Assembly: GCA_007026445.1 (NCBI GenBank)
Contig: VDMD01000001.1
Location: 2,294,001 to 2,358,000, forward strand
Direction of reading: 5' to 3'
Length of the DNA stretch: 64,000 nucleotides
DNA from: Schizophyllum amplum
Taxonomy: Eukaryota; Basidiomycota; Agaricomycetes; Agaricales; Schizophyllaceae
Positions 23,260 to 36,237 of this stretch are shown in pieces. Position 1 is the first letter of the stretch, and each line of letters opens with the position of its first letter. The position numbers and the translations under genes are program-made. Below the pieces are notes generated by a model. It saw only the letters and a list, made by a program, of their open reading frames with translations. It made no database searches and had not been told where the DNA came from.

Positions 23260-23523
23260 TTAGCGATTACCTTGTACAAATAGCCAAGCCGCCTGTCCAA
23301 TTGAACAATTAGTTTTTCCGCCGGTACATAGTAGCCGCAGTGCAGGGCCCATTATGCATGTGCCTGAGACATTTGGATGAAGAGGCCACAATCTCAATAT
23401 CTGGGAGCAGGTTTGACGCATACAAGGTATGCGGGTATGTACTTCCTTTCGAGCGCGACAGCGGCGGAAAGACCAAACAGGTGGCGACGATATGATTATG
23501 TAATCGCCAGTGCTTGAAGACAT
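23260..23523 (-). CDS. Possible small protein of 87 residues
   Basis: An open frame starting MSSSTGDYIIISS lies 63-70 bases downstream of a good minus-strand TATAAAAG. Nothing in it resembles a known family. It has several cysteines, no signal peptide and no CaaX end. The GT and AG sites inside it would allow a shorter spliced form. Could equally be noise downstream of a chance TATA. Confidence 0.25.
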   Translation of the reverse strand: MSSSTGDYIIISSPPVWSFRRCRARKEVHTRIPCMRQTCSQILRLWPLHPNVSGTCIMGPALRLLCTGGKTNCSIGQAAWLFVQGNR

Positions 23524-23585
23524 CGAGGTAGGTTGGAGGGAGGCGAGTGTGAAAGAATACGAGGCTGGTCCCCTCTTTCATCGTG

Positions 23586-23593
23586 CTTTTATA
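23586..23593 (-). promoter_or_regulatory. TATA-like element
   Basis: TATAAAAG on the minus strand, upstream of the possible small frame at 23260-23523. Confidence 0.35.
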
Positions 23594-23853
23594 TCGACTT
23601 GTGTAAGGTAAAGGGACATGACCGTGACGGGAGCTACCTCGCAATCACGAGAAGCAGTTGCGTGGGTTTGCGGCGAGTGAGCCCCTCGCTAGCGACGTCC
23701 ATGTCACTGTACAGCAAGAGTTAGGCGGACCTCCAGGAGTCTACTTTGAAGAACGAAAAATCTGAGGCTGTGCTAAGGCATTGAGAAACCTGGGCGAGCA
23801 GATTCGAGATGCAGTTGTGAAGCCAGAGTTGGAGGAGATGCAGGCAGCTGTCG

Positions 23854-24495
23854 ATGCAAGTTGAGATCCTCGGCAGCGGCGGACAGACCATGGTCCCAAT
23901 GGGCGAGTTGAGACTTGCAACGGGAAGCACCGTGTCCATCTTCGTCGACGAAGTACGGGAAAACTCTCGAGGCTCCTTCGTTGTCAGGCCCTTTCGCGCC
24001 GTCTTCCCACCGTGTGTGCACACGAACCTGCGCCACCATGCACTGCAAAACAGGATGGCACTTTTCGGCTCGTCCAAGGCTGCGGTCGCAGGCATATTAT
24101 CATTGAGGAAGGCGAAGGTGAGCATGCGGTTCGACTAATATTTGGCCAATCAGGATCTTCGCGGGTCGCGCGACCGAACGCATGCGTCGAACGAGTTCGC
24201 TGTCGACGAGGGTAATACGAGATCTTGCGTTCCTTCTGCCGAGTGGGAATGGAAGGCCAGTCCTCAGCAGGATGTAGGAGGTCGCTTGCATCGATTGGAA
24301 GAGACGGGTCGCAGGCATGATAAATCGCGATCCGATGCATGGTATGGACTGTGGACGCCGGCGCGAAAAGGGGCGCCTGCAGCAAACGGCGCTTGCAGAA
24401 AGGTGTTTGGACGTGTTAATGTGTCACCCGGAGCGGGAAGACAAAGGATGGCGCCTACAGTACTTGATGAGGGCCACAGCTGCTCGGGGTCATGA
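23854..24495 (+). CDS. Possible gene of unknown function, boundaries uncertain
   Basis: The frame VEILGSGGQTMVPMGELRLA has G/C-biased third positions. It runs to a donor GTGAGC at about 24118, followed by a GACTAATA branch site and an AATCAG acceptor, after which a second open frame, starting DLRGSRDRTHASNEF, runs to TGA at 24495. The intron would be only 36 bases, short for this genome. Upstream exons around 23760-23850 (QIRDAVVKPELEEMQ) are plausible but the joins are not clear. The reverse strand is also open for over 100 codons here, so strand and reality are both uncertain. No family recognised. Confidence 0.25.
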
Positions 24496-25239
24496 GGGAG
24501 AGATGCATCTGGCGAGGTGGGGCAGCAGTCGGTCGTCTGACTTCTAGTGGGGCACCTGATGTACCGCTGCCGGTCAACATATACGCGTGGAAGGAGGACT
24601 GTGATTCAGTACCTTCAAAGTACCTTCGACATGTGAATGTGCGCAGAACGGGGACGCTCGCGAATGCGCGCCGCTGCTACTGAGCTCAGTACTGAATAAG
24701 TATAGCGACGGAAGTTCGCGAGGTTGGTGGCAGCGGAAAGGAAGGGAATCGCCTTGTAGAGCCGTTATAAAGGTCGTGGCTGCAGGGACTGGACAAGACA
24801 GGACACTGGGATGAGCAGAATGAATGTTTTGACGCGTAACGTCATGGGAAACGGGATTGAAGACGGTTGCTAGGTGAGTCACAGCTCCCTCGCTCCGACC
24901 CTCAGAAGTCGAGCCAAGCTAGTTTGGCATCGATAACCTGAGAGCATCAGTTCGTACTCTCACTGAGCGCCGGGAGCAGCTCGGGGAGGGCGGGGACCAG
25001 CGACGCGCCGCTTTGAAGGCCGAATGGGGCAGAGGACGAACCACGAGACGGCTGCGATCAGATGGAGGTAAATATACGCGGGCTCGTGACCGTGTTTGGC
25101 GCGGTTTCTTTTGACATCGGGCAGCTCTTTCATTCGTCCCTCCATGTGCTCGTTTTGCTTCTGCGACGCTTCTGTGAACTTGCGTGGGGCTGGCCGCTCT
25201 GATGTCCCCATGCAGGATCGCAGCCCCGGTTTACGAAAA

Positions 25240-25247
25240 TATATATA
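25240..25247 (+). promoter_or_regulatory. TATA box of the DUF3712 gene
   Basis: TATATATA about 82-89 bases before the ATG at 25329. Confidence 0.5.
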
Positions 25248-25328
25248 CATCTCGCCGAATGATCATCAGCTCTTTTTGTTCGCGGACGCGTCGGTTTCCC
25301 CAGGCCATCCACGGCTCAGCCCTCCGCC

Positions 25329-28300
25329 ATGGACTCCAGCGCCCCCGCACGACGGAGCAGCGGTATCTATGAGATGCCCTTCAATCAGAGCCGCCAGACC
25401 ATCGGCTCTGACCAGGCAGAGGCGCCGTTGACAGGTGTGTGTCTCATCGCCGCCCCGCGGACGCGACTGTTGATGCGCGACCAGCCAATGCGGCGCCTCC
25501 GGCGCAAGGGAGCACAACCAACATTGCAGAGGGGAAACCGGAAGACGACACGCAGAATGCGGCGGCAGGTAGTGCTGCCGCCGCTGCCCCCAAGACGCCA
25601 TTCTACAAGAAGAGATGGTTCTGGCTCACGCAGCTGGTCATCGTCCCCCTCGGCATTGCCCTGCTGTTTATCCTACTCTTTCCCGTCGTGCGCGCAGTCG
25701 TTCAGTCCGTCGTCGCAAAGACTACACTTGGGGTCGATGAGGTCACAATTCTGAATCCGCAGAACGAGACGTGGGTGACTGCTCGTGTCAGTGCATCCGT
25801 GTGCTCATCCCTCGCAGCTTCACCTTACAACTGAAGGGCCAGGTTAGATTGCCTCCCGCTCCACATTATTCTTGTAGCTCACGTGCATTTAGGTATATCA
25901 TACCAGTATATTCAATGCGTGGATCGAGTTTAAGGAGCCCATTGAAGTGTCGTGGGTCCAGGACAACGGCAGCAACATCGCGCTAGGGTCAATGACGCTA
26001 GAAAAGATATATGCTCGGAACAAGCGCGCAACCATCGACCAGACCACTACGTTCACCATCGACGATGAGGATGCTTTCGGGGCATTCACGCAGTACCTCA
26101 TCACGGCCGAAACGTTCACTTGGCGCCTCTTCTCAAACAAGCTGAGGGCTCAAGCGCTCAAGTTTCCTGTTGCCGATGATATTACCTTCGACAAGCAGCT
26201 CACGCTGAATGGTAAGCAGTATACCACTCGTGTAACGCGTCGACGCTCAGGTTTTTGCCGCAGGTATGCAAAGCTTCAACGGGAACGTGAAGCTGGAAGA
26301 CCTCAAGCTGCCCAGCGACAATGACAACGGTATCAACTTCGAGGCTAAGACGCAGCTTAGTAACCCTAGGTACGTGTGGCAGCCTCCCTCCATTGCCTCT
26401 TCATTGACCTTGCGACAGCCCATTCCATCTGAACCTCGGCACTGTCGTGTTCTCGCTCAGCTACGACGGCCTCGATCTTGGTACTGGCTCGCAGGACAAC
26501 ACCGTCATTGTATGTCGACCCTCCGCGGTCACACGAGATACTAAGTTACGCTCCAGATTCCGGGCGACGACAATCAAGTCAGTCTCAAGGGTTACCTCCA
26601 GCGTCAAGAAGGCGACGAGAACCTCAGCAAGCTCGGTCGCCTCTTTACCAACTACATCAACGCGGACATGTCGCACGTCAAGGCGACTGGTCTTTCTACG
26701 CTCCAGAGCGATGGCACGGAGATCTCCTGGCTCAGCAGGGGCCTGCAGGCGCTTACACTGACGGTGCCTTTCGTCCCCACCGAGCCAATCAACCCCATCA
26801 AGGGCGTCTCCATCGGCGACTTCGCGCTGCAGTTCTTCACTGGCACGCCGGGGTCGTGGACGCCGACCGCCAACAGCGACAGCGTCACCGCGAACATGGA
26901 GCTGCCCTTCGGTTTCGCGCTGACCATCAGCGAGATCGCGAACGACTTCGATATGGTGATGACCAGCGGTGAGCCCTTTGCGCGGCTGAGCACGGTGCGT
27001 TACATTGACCATGAAATTGACAAGCAATCCCTAACGTCTTACCTCTTCGTAGCCCAACGGCGCGTCCACCTCAGATATCTCCACGTACTCGTCGACCAAC
27101 ACGAGCGGGACTATCGACATCTCCATCGTCAACACCAACCTGAGCAGCTCAAAGGGCCAACACGAGTTCTTCTCCGCCTTTAGTACGTTCTCGCCGAATT
27201 CAGCGGATCTGCTAAGTTATAAACTCTCTAACAGACACCTTAATTACGGACAAGGACTCCGCCGAGTTCAGCCTCATCGGAAACTCGAGCGCCGTTGCGA
27301 ACATGAGCGTCGGCATACTCACGCTCAACCCCATCAAGGTCAACGTGACGACGTCGCTGCAGGGTCTGCGAGGGCTCGACGGGTTGGTTGTCATCGACAC
27401 TGTCGACGTCACAGGAGGAACTGAGGATGCTATCGTCCTTGACATCGGTGGTATGCGCGCGCCTGAGCTATCCCACGCGTGTTCCCTAACGCCTCTGCAG
27501 TCACTATCACCAACCCATCGAACCTGTGGCTGAATGTTGACGACTTGAGTAGGCTCATTGACTTTTGGACATGAACAACGTAGCTGACATTGCTTTGTGT
27601 AGGCTTAGCACTGTTCCGCGGTGGTTCCCCCATGGGTACAACCCTGCTCCCCAATCTGACGCTCAGCATGGGGGAGAACGACGTCAAGGCCACGGGGTAC
27701 TTTACGGTAAAGTTGCAACCCTTAGTAAGGTTCTCCTTGTTCTGACCCGTTGTTAGGCGAATGCGAACGACCAGTCGATGCAGACTTTGAATGACTTTGT
27801 TGGCAAGCGGGACGTTGTCTTGAGCATTGGCGGCTACGACTCGAGCACGCAGGTGTACTCGCTGTCGGAAGCCTTCGGCACACTCAGCGTTGATGCGACC
27901 CTCCCCGCATTGCAGACCGATCTACTCGATACTGCCGCTCTCTATGGTGGGTATGTGCGCGGGTGTTTTGCTGCTACTGCTCACTCGTGCTTTAGTTCCT
28001 TCAACGATCGGCGACGAGAATAACATTACACAGGTTACGGTCGATCTTGCCAACCCTTTCAGTGCCGACCTCCAGATTACCAGCGTCTCTTCTAGCATCA
28101 AGTCGTACGGGCTCGACCTCGGCTCTATCGACATGGGAACCGACTTTCGATCGGACGGCAACACAACGACTACTTCTCAGGAGTTGGACCTCAACCTCAA
28201 CATGGACCCCGAGACACTCTTCACTCTCACGCGCGCCCTCGCGGTCGAGTCCGGCCAAAGCACAGCCCAACTAGACGGAATCGTTGCGCTTGGCGGCTAC

Positions 28301-31300
28301 GAGTACCTCTTCACGACAGACAACTCGTCGAGCAGCGAGGAGAAACGCGACAATATCTACACGGGCTTCGAGCTGCCGCCTTTCATCCACGAGGCGTTCA
28401 AGTACCTACGCTCCGACGTCGAGCTGACAGCCGGCGTCACCATCGGCGAATACGCGACGCATTTGACGTACTCGCAGAACAGCGTGCCGACGGACACGGA
28501 TGACAGCCTGGATTATCTTCTGCCCATCCTCGCGCGCCCCATAGTTGAGAAGATCGTCGACGGGTCGATCCTCGGGATCGACTTCGTCATCATCACTGAC
28601 CCCAAAGAGGACTCCTTCAGTATGTACTGCCCTGCGTGACCTGTTCTTGCATGCTAACTACTCATCAGCTACCGATCTCGTTGGCAGCATCACGAACGCC
28701 GGTCCCTGTAAGCCGTGTCATATCCTTTTACCTACCCCTTTGCTCATCTGTTGCAGTCGACGCCGTCATTGCGTTTCCGAGCGGATTGACTGTTGCGTGG
28801 AACGGACAGGCTTTGGGTAGCATCATGATGGACAACGTGTCAATAGCCGGAGACGTTGGTGGCACGATCAACATCTCATCTACCTTTAACGTCGCGGACA
28901 CGGATTACTTGACGAAGTTCACAAAGGTAAACCAATTTAGTGTCTACATCATGCGATACTGACTTGCAAGTAGACGCTCATCACAGAAGAGAGCTTCGAC
29001 TGGGAAATCTCTGGAGAGGGCCTAGTGGTCTCTGCCCTTGGTTCGTATATTTCACTTTCCGACCTCGTTGCACGAAGTTTACCAAGCATATAAGGGATCG
29101 AGGTGGACAGCATTCCACTCAGCACCAAGAAGGTCACCTTGAAGGGTATGAACGGCCTGAAGGACGGCGTGACGATCAACTCATTCGACCTACCCTCGAA
29201 TGATGACGATGGCGGCATCCACCTTACTCTGGAAGCGACGGCGGAGAACGTGCGTTCCTGTTTCCCCTCTTCGTGGCCGTCAGCAAATTAATCGTCACCC
29301 CAGCCATCTCAAGTCGGCATTGAACTCACGTCGTTGTCTTTTGACTCGTATACGACTGGGGACTACTCCGTTATGATCGCGCCGGTCAGCACTAACGAGA
29401 CCATCACACTGTATCCCATGTCGTCCACGGGTCTGTCCATGGTCGGCCGTTTGATCCCACAGGAGTCGGATGACGGGCTCGCCGCCGTTTCTGAGATTTT
29501 CAATAACTTCATACATGGGAAGAATAACGATCTCGTTGTTCAGGGAACTGCTGCGGGTCCCAGCGATGTACGTGTGTGTTAGCAACTTACAAGGTCGAGG
29601 CTAACAGGTGGGACAGGTATCTTGGCTCAACGAGGGCATCAAGTCACTGAAAGTCGCCACCGAGCTACCTAACCAAGGTGTCCTGGACATCATCGAGTCG
29701 ATCGACCTACTTCAGCTGTCCCTCCAGTTCAGCACGGACGATGCCTGGGCGCCACCGTCTAGTACCAACAATACAGATGCGGCCTTCACCATCCCCTTCG
29801 ACTTCCCCATCGACATCGTCGCTCTCCAGGAGACTATCACCATCGGCTGGGAGGGTACTGATGTCGCGCAGCTGAAAGTAGATAAGTCGCCTACCACGAC
29901 AGACGTCGATGCGAGGATCATCCACATTTCCTTCGACGGCATTCCGTTGGTTGCATTCGACGACAAGCACGACGCTTTCTCGCAGTTCTTGGCCGCCACA
30001 ACAACTGAAGACTCGGTGACCTTGACACTGTCCGGGTCCTCGGATGCGGATGCTTCAACTGCGGTTGGCGTCTTAGCTTTGAAGGACATCGTATTTTCTG
30101 TCTCCACGGAGATAGGAGGGTTGCAAGGACTCAACGCGGAGCCCACCACGGTCCAGAACTTGGACGTCAAGCATGGGTACTCCGACTACTTGCTTATCAC
30201 AATTGATGGAAATCTATTCAATCCAAGGTATGCGGGCATGCTTGATGGGTCGACGCGAGGACTGAAGAACTTCTAGTAACTTGACCGTAGGGACAGGAGA
30301 CGTTGAATTCACCGTTCAGTATGAGTATGTGATCGTAGGCTTGTCTCATGGCACGTACTGAAGCATTCCCGCAGGGACCAGGCCGTGGGCGATGCCGATA
30401 TTGTTCGTTTTAGCCGCGGGTTTTTCCGACCGCAATGGCTGACCAACTTGCAGAGCGACCTAGTGATCACGCCCGGGAACCTGACAAAGGGCATCGACTT
30501 CCACTATCAGCCAGAAGGCGATGCTGCGCTCGCTGCCGGCCGCAACCTGCTCGAGAATTACATTCAGGGTGTCGACTCCGATACCGTCATACAAGGCTCT
30601 ACGGAATCCACGGACATCGAGTCTCTCAAGACCGCCCTATCTGAGATCAGGCTCTCGCCCGTCACGATCCCCGCTCTGCACCAGACTTTGGTCACCGCTG
30701 CCTCCTTGACCTTTCCGGTAGACATTGTTGACACCGGTGTTGCGTCCGCGACCGTTGACATAGCAAATCCGTTCACCGCCAGCATCAACTTGCTCACCGT
30801 CGATGCTGAAGTCACGTACAGCGACCTATCCCTCGGCGCTGTCGACAACCAGGATTTCTCGTCGAACCCTATCCATGCCGATGGGCACAATAACATCACT
30901 TCTCAAGAGATGCCCTTCAACTTCAACTTGGATCCGGTCACGATCATTCAGTTGTTGCTGCAAAACTCGCAAGCCAATGGTGTCGACCTTGGCCCACTGC
31001 CGGATCTCTTCCAGTTCGTGCTCGACAACCCGGACTACGATCCTCCAGTCAACACGTCAGTGGATACGGAGGGGCAGACCTGCAACAGGTGAACGCCACA
31101 CTAGGATACGCGTAATCGAGGTCTGACCTTTCAGCAGTGGTAACCAGTTCGACGTACAAGGGGCTATTCTTTCAGCATTGGAGAACCTCAACGTCAACCT
31201 GTCCATTACGACCGACACGATTCTCGATGATTGTGAGGCTCCTCATATGCATTCTTAGCGAAATTGACAATGAGTAAGATGCGACGCAGCTTTCCTTTAT

Positions 31301-34300
31301 GCAATATAACGTACCGGCTATCGTGAGTCTCATATAGTGTACTCGCAGTGTTTACTGACTGCCGCTTCAGACAGACGAAACGGCGCTATACCTCATCGGC
31401 GCCGTTGCTGGACCCATAGCGCAGCACTTGGTCGATGACGCCAACGTATCCTTCACGCAGGCCAACATCACAAATCTATCCAACGATGGCTTCGACCTAA
31501 CTCTGCTTGGCGCACTCACGAACATTGGCCCGCTGGACGCGCAGATCACTTTCACCAAGCCTTTGACGGTGACATGGAACGGTGCCGATATCGCAGATAT
31601 TACGGTACCCGAAGGTCTGTCTTTACTTTCGGACAGCTTTGCAATACCTTGACTCATAAATTTTACAGTGTGTGCGGCAGCCGACGAGGGTGTTCCCAAC
31701 TGGGAGACCTCTGCCACACTGCAGATCACTGATCAGGATGCTTTCACTGAGTACGCTACGTACATTCTTCACAACGAAGAATTCACGTGGACGCTATCCA
31801 CCGACTCTCTTCGTGTTGAGGCGCTGGATACGATTTTCGATGGCATCTCCATGTCCAAGGATATCACCCTCAAGGCATTCAACAACTTGCCGGGTGTCTC
31901 GATCAGTAACTTCGAACTACCGTCTGATGATCCCGAAGGCGGTATACACATGGAGCTCGACGTCCTCATTCCCTCACCAGCTCGTGCGTCTGTCTTGTTG
32001 TGCCTCCCAGCGTACACTAATCTTGCGGTAGAACTCGGCATCGACTTGGGCACGGTGACATTTGAATCATTCTATAACCATGTGAACGTCGGTCCCCTCA
32101 CAGGAGATACTCTCGTCCTCGAGCCTGAATCTCAGACGACGAAGCATATGGCGGGCCGCATCACGCCAAAGGGCGACGATGAGCTCGACACTATCGGAGA
32201 GCTCTTCACGCGCTATCTGCAGGCGGATAACATATCCCTCATCGCGCAGGGCGAGTCTGTCAAGCCGGACGGTTCGACTGAGATAGGCTGGCTGAGCGCC
32301 GCATTCAAGACGCTGGAGCTAGAGGTGACACTCCAGGGAGAAACCTTCAATGTATGTCGACACAAATCCCTTGTCGCGGCAACGATTGACCGCCCCCGCA
32401 GCTCATTCAATCCATCACAATTGATGACCTGACGGTCACAATGCAGACAGATGACCAGACTTGGGCGCCGCCATCCTCTTCAGACAGCACGAACGCCGTG
32501 TACCGAAACCCCTTCGGGTTCTCTTTGCAAGTCATCCAGGCCGGCGAGACCATTACCATCGGTTATGGTGGTTCGGACGCAGCTACGCTGGAGATCCCCA
32601 TGATGGACGCCGAAGGCGAGGTGTCTACTGGGAACGACGCCAATCTGCCGCTGTCCTTCGAGGACATCGCCATGATTGCGTCCGACCACGGCGCGTTCCG
32701 AAGCCTGTTTGCTGCGGTCACGCTGGAGTCGTCCGCCGATCTAACGTTGTCGGGCGCCGCGGATGTCGTAGCTGCAACGACCATCGGCAATGTACCCATC
32801 GGCAACATCTCGTTCGACGTGCCCACGACGCTCAGCGGCGTCAATGGCTTTGGCGGACAGGCGGAATTGGGTCCTGTGTCTGTGGTCGGAAGTGGCGGCG
32901 CTGGAGGGAGCGAATACATTCGCGCGAACCTGAGCACGACGCTCGAAAATCCTTCGAATGTGTCTCTTGAGACAGTGAACATAGCGCTGCCCGTTGTTTG
33001 GGAAGGGACGACGCTCGGCCGTGCTGTCATTGATGTGAGTCCCTCTGCCCTCCACGAATGCAAGTAGCTGATCACTATGTACTATAGCCATTTGACCTGG
33101 TTCCGGGATCCGACACGTACGCAGCTGAGTTCCGCTACATGCCCGATGACGCGAACGACACGCATGCGATGGTGATTTTAGTGCACTTTCACTGTTGCAT
33201 CTCGTTCTGACTCGCAGTAGGAATTCCTGAACACCTTCATCACCACCGAAGGCCCGCTGGATGTGACGATCAGTGGTGACACGGAGAGCACGCCCTTTGA
33301 GTCCCTCGCGACCGCACTGGATGGGATACAGATTTCCACTTCTATCGCTGGCCTCAACGAGCCCAACCTCATTACGCACATCAACGTCTACATCTCCATC
33401 GGCACGATCTTCACGTCCGAGGTCGAGATCGACTTCGACGTCTTCAATCCGATGGACGCAGACCTCGTCATCGAACTTGCTCAAGCGGACGCGTATGTCG
33501 AGGGTGACCTCTACTCGAAGTTCACCGAACCGTTCGACTCCTTCGTCGTCCCCCCCGGCGAGACAGGCAACTCGGGGCGCTTCGGCCATGTGCTTCTCAC
33601 GAAGGGCGCGCTCCTGAGTCTGCCTATCATCCCGCTCGGCTACCTCGACATCCAAAGTGCTATCATCGGGCGCGTCGATCAAGGCGGATACCAGAGTGCG
33701 TGTGTTGTCTCTTCTCTGCAACGACTTCTTGACTAACCATCCGCGAAGTTCCTTGGTTGCCCGTCAATGTTGATCATGTCGACACGTCGTACCACCTGTC
33801 GCTGGGCCTTGATGAGTTCGAGGAAATGGCTAAGGAAGCGGCGAACAACGCGACTAGCGCAGCCGGCTCGTTGGTCAGCGGCGCGACCTCCGCGGCGGGT
33901 TCAGTCATCAGCGAGGTCACCAGCGGGGCAGGTTCGGTCATCTCGGAAGTGACCAGTGGTGCAGGTTCCGTCATCTCAGAAGTGACAAGCGCGGCGGGTT
34001 CGGTGGGTAGCGAGGTGTCGAGCGGCTGGGGTGAAGCGACGAGCGCTGCGGGATCCGCCTGGGGTGAGGCCACCAGCGCCGTCGGCGGAGCCTTTGGCGA
34101 CGAGGACAGCGCGAGCCCGGCCGCCACAGCGAGCGCAGCGCAGGCCACAGTGAGTCCCATTGCACCTCAGTGCCGGTCCGATGACTGAGTTATCCGACAG
34201 AGCAGCGGAAGCTCTGACGAAGACTCCAGCGACGGTGATGATCAGTCAGACGACAGCGACTCGAGTGACGACGATGGTGGCCTCTTCGGTGGTCTGTTTG

Positions 34301-34419
34301 GCCGGTCTACCAATCGCTCGCCCCGTGGGCCTGGCCTGCTCTCCGGCTTGTTGCAGTACGCGTCCGCCGAAGACGCCGACTCGCAGGACGCGGGCCTTCT
34401 CAGCGGTCTCCTCCAGTAA
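25329..34419 (+). CDS. Giant DUF3712 membrane protein made of three homologous modules
   Basis: A nine-kilobase gene with more than fifteen short introns, for a type II membrane protein of very roughly 2,600 residues. It starts MDSSAPARRSSGIYEMPF. A short cytoplasmic part is followed by one membrane helix, WLTQLVIVPLGIALLFILLF, and then a very long extracytoplasmic part. This contains three related modules of DUF3712 type, each with blocks like SWLSRGLQALTL, an IPFDFPIDIVALQETITIGW-type strand pair and LPSDxxxGGIHxxL. The C-terminal part has five 11-residue repeats (SxAGSVISEVT), an Asp/Ser-rich acidic stretch and GLLSGLLQ twice, ending at TAA. DUF3712 proteins are fungal, predicted surface or vacuolar proteins of unknown function; the fold resembles repeated LEA/beta-sandwich domains. 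Boundaries of individual exons were not all resolved. Confidence 0.85.
33856..34020 (+). repeat. Five 33-base tandem repeats coding 11-residue units
   Basis: Units start at 33856, 33889, 33922, 33955 and 33988 and encode SAAGSLVSGAT, SAAGSVISEVT, SGAGSVISEVT twice and SAAGSVGSEVS. Degenerate copies with GEAT follow to about 34090. Eleven-residue periodicity is typical of amphipathic helices such as LEA-like or lipid-binding helices. Confidence 0.9.
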
Positions 34420-34856
34420 TTTTCCATGGCTCCGTCGATAGGGCGCGAGGCCCGCCCTCCGCGTACGAGGGTGCGAAAGCCCGCCCATATACTGATATAT
34501 ACCGCATAGCGGAGTCTGCTCTTATCCGCATACCGGGCTGTACGCATTGAACAGCGCACGCACTGCGAACGATTATTAGTGCTCTGATGATGTACGACAC
34601 GGCGCACGCAACCAACATACCAGAAACCCTTGATACCATAGCCCTCTAATGCTTCATGTACCATCTTGTATGACTAGGCGACGATTTGCTTTGCTCGTCA
34701 TTGTTCAGGCGACGTTGAGCCATGACTTGTCCAATGTCTCCGAGCGAAGCTCGAAAGCGACCACCTGGTCGTGTAACAGGCCTTGTTGAGCTCCTCACTG
34801 GCGCGCTCGGCCACCCCTCCCTACCTCTCCTCCCTCCACCTCCCTCGCCAAGCGCC
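34420..34856. other. Convergent 3' intergenic gap
   Basis: Separates the 3' ends of the DUF3712 gene (plus) and GPI18 (minus). No gene seen. Confidence 0.6.
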
Positions 34857-36237
34857 TCATGCTGGCGGCAAGAACGCCACCCACAGCAACACGCTTAACG
34901 CACCCCATCCCACGCTCCACGTCACCCACGCCCACCCGATCTTGGGACTTTGCACCATCAGCCACGCCGCTGCCCAGTACGTGAATGGCATGGCCGCAAC
35001 GAGGCGCAGCGCGATTTGCGTGTGCGAGGCGAAAAGGAGAATGAGCGCCATGAAGGTGGCGTGTAGCGCGTGCGGCGTGAGCGCCGGCGAGAGGAAGGGC
35101 TGGTGCCCCGGTGGAGGCGAGGGCTTGCCGGCGTCGGTAAATTTGCTGGCGTTGGAAGACTTGCTACCACGAAGCATGCTCGCGCATTCCTCCCGAATCA
35201 CAAGGATTTGAGCTGGGAGCGTGCGTCGCAGATGCCAGCTCGCGAACGACAGGATGGCGAGCAGCGGCGGGGCCGCGATGACGAAGTTGGGCAGCTGCTG
35301 CAGCATCCAGTAACGCAGGAAGCCGACATTCCAGTACGTGGACTGCACGTGTGAATAAATGAGCGGGATCGTGTTGCGACACCATTTCGGTGGCACCGAG
35401 GTGGTGCAGAACGCGCGGTAGCCAGTATACTGGTGGTACACGAAGGGCGCGAAGACAATTATGGCGAGGAGGGCGCACTTGAGGACGGTGGTGATGCTGA
35501 TCTAGAAGGGATAAGTATGTAGAGGGTAGGGCGTAGAAGATGATACGAACAGTGCGCGCTCTTCCTTCGACGAAAGGACGGATGAGCATGCCCCAGACGA
35601 GGAAGCCGGCCAGGGACAGACCGTTGGAGCGGAAGAGACCGGCAAGGGCAAACGACACGGTAGCATAAATCCATTGCCTGCGTTCGCAGAAGAGCATGCC
35701 TACAAATATGAATACGCGTGCGTCTATACAATGAGCAGACTCACCTCGATACGACAAGTAGGTGTAGAAAGGCTCCGCATACGGCACCAAGCGTAGCGTC
35801 ATGGGGCTGCTCGGCAGCAGAGATAACAGTGCGCTCAGCAGCGCGGCGTCTCTATTGCCTAGTACAAGCAGGGAGAGATCGTACATGACCAGCGTCGGGT
35901 CGCAGAGGAGCACCAGGACCGTGCCACCCAGCAAAAATTCCCTCTGACTCAGCGCGGTCGCGCGCAGCAACCACGGCACGCCCGGGAAGAAAGCCCATTG
36001 GTGCTCGTGCACATACCCTCCCCGAGCAATCTGCGCAAAGTGGAAGACATCCCATCGCACGAGCGCGTCTGCCCACGGCGCGGTAAACGCGTCGGCCTTG
36101 GCGGATGCGTCGAAGGGAGGAAGGAGGTAGGAAGCAAGGAGGGTGAGGAAGATAAGAAGAGCGCGCGAAGCATATGAATATCTGGCGAGACGGGCGCGGT
36201 CGTCGCGATATCTTTGTGGCTCAATTTTCTGATCCAT
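34857..36237 (-). CDS. GPI18: GPI mannosyltransferase 2 (PIG-V/GPI18)
   Basis: Encodes 428 residues from three exons. Introns of 45 and 49 bases give an exact frame. The start MDQKIEPQRYRDD is followed by a helix and then the family-defining luminal block WADALVRWDVFHFAQIARGG with HEHQWAFFPGVP, which contains the acidic and histidine residues of this glycosyltransferase. Multiple hydrophobic helices follow, with FRSNGLSLAGF, PFVYHQYTGYRAFC and PPKWCRNTIPLIYSHVQSTYW, all PIG-V signatures. The enzyme is in the ER membrane and transfers the second mannose from dolichol-phosphate-mannose to the growing GPI anchor. It is divergent from a dysferlin-domain gene across a 342-base gap that contains several ACGCGT sites. 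The end is TGA at 34857. Confidence 0.93.

Larger units (their letters stand above)
22867..25328. other. Unresolved 2.5 kb between the F-box and DUF3712 genes
   Basis: No gene could be modelled with confidence. It starts with imperfect GAGCGGTGG-type repeats just after the F-box stop and a 16-base imperfect direct repeat (GGTGACTT then ACCCTCT) at 23181-23217. A minus-strand TATA box at 23586-23593 precedes a possible 87-codon frame. A plus-strand stretch from about 23850 to 24495 has coding-like codon bias. Confidence 0.45.

Noticed and set aside
32741..33721. A 326-codon minus-strand frame inside the DUF3712 gene
   Set aside because: It is antisense to clear coding exons, and its Arg/Asp/Glu-rich sequence is a typical shadow of G/C-rich third positions.
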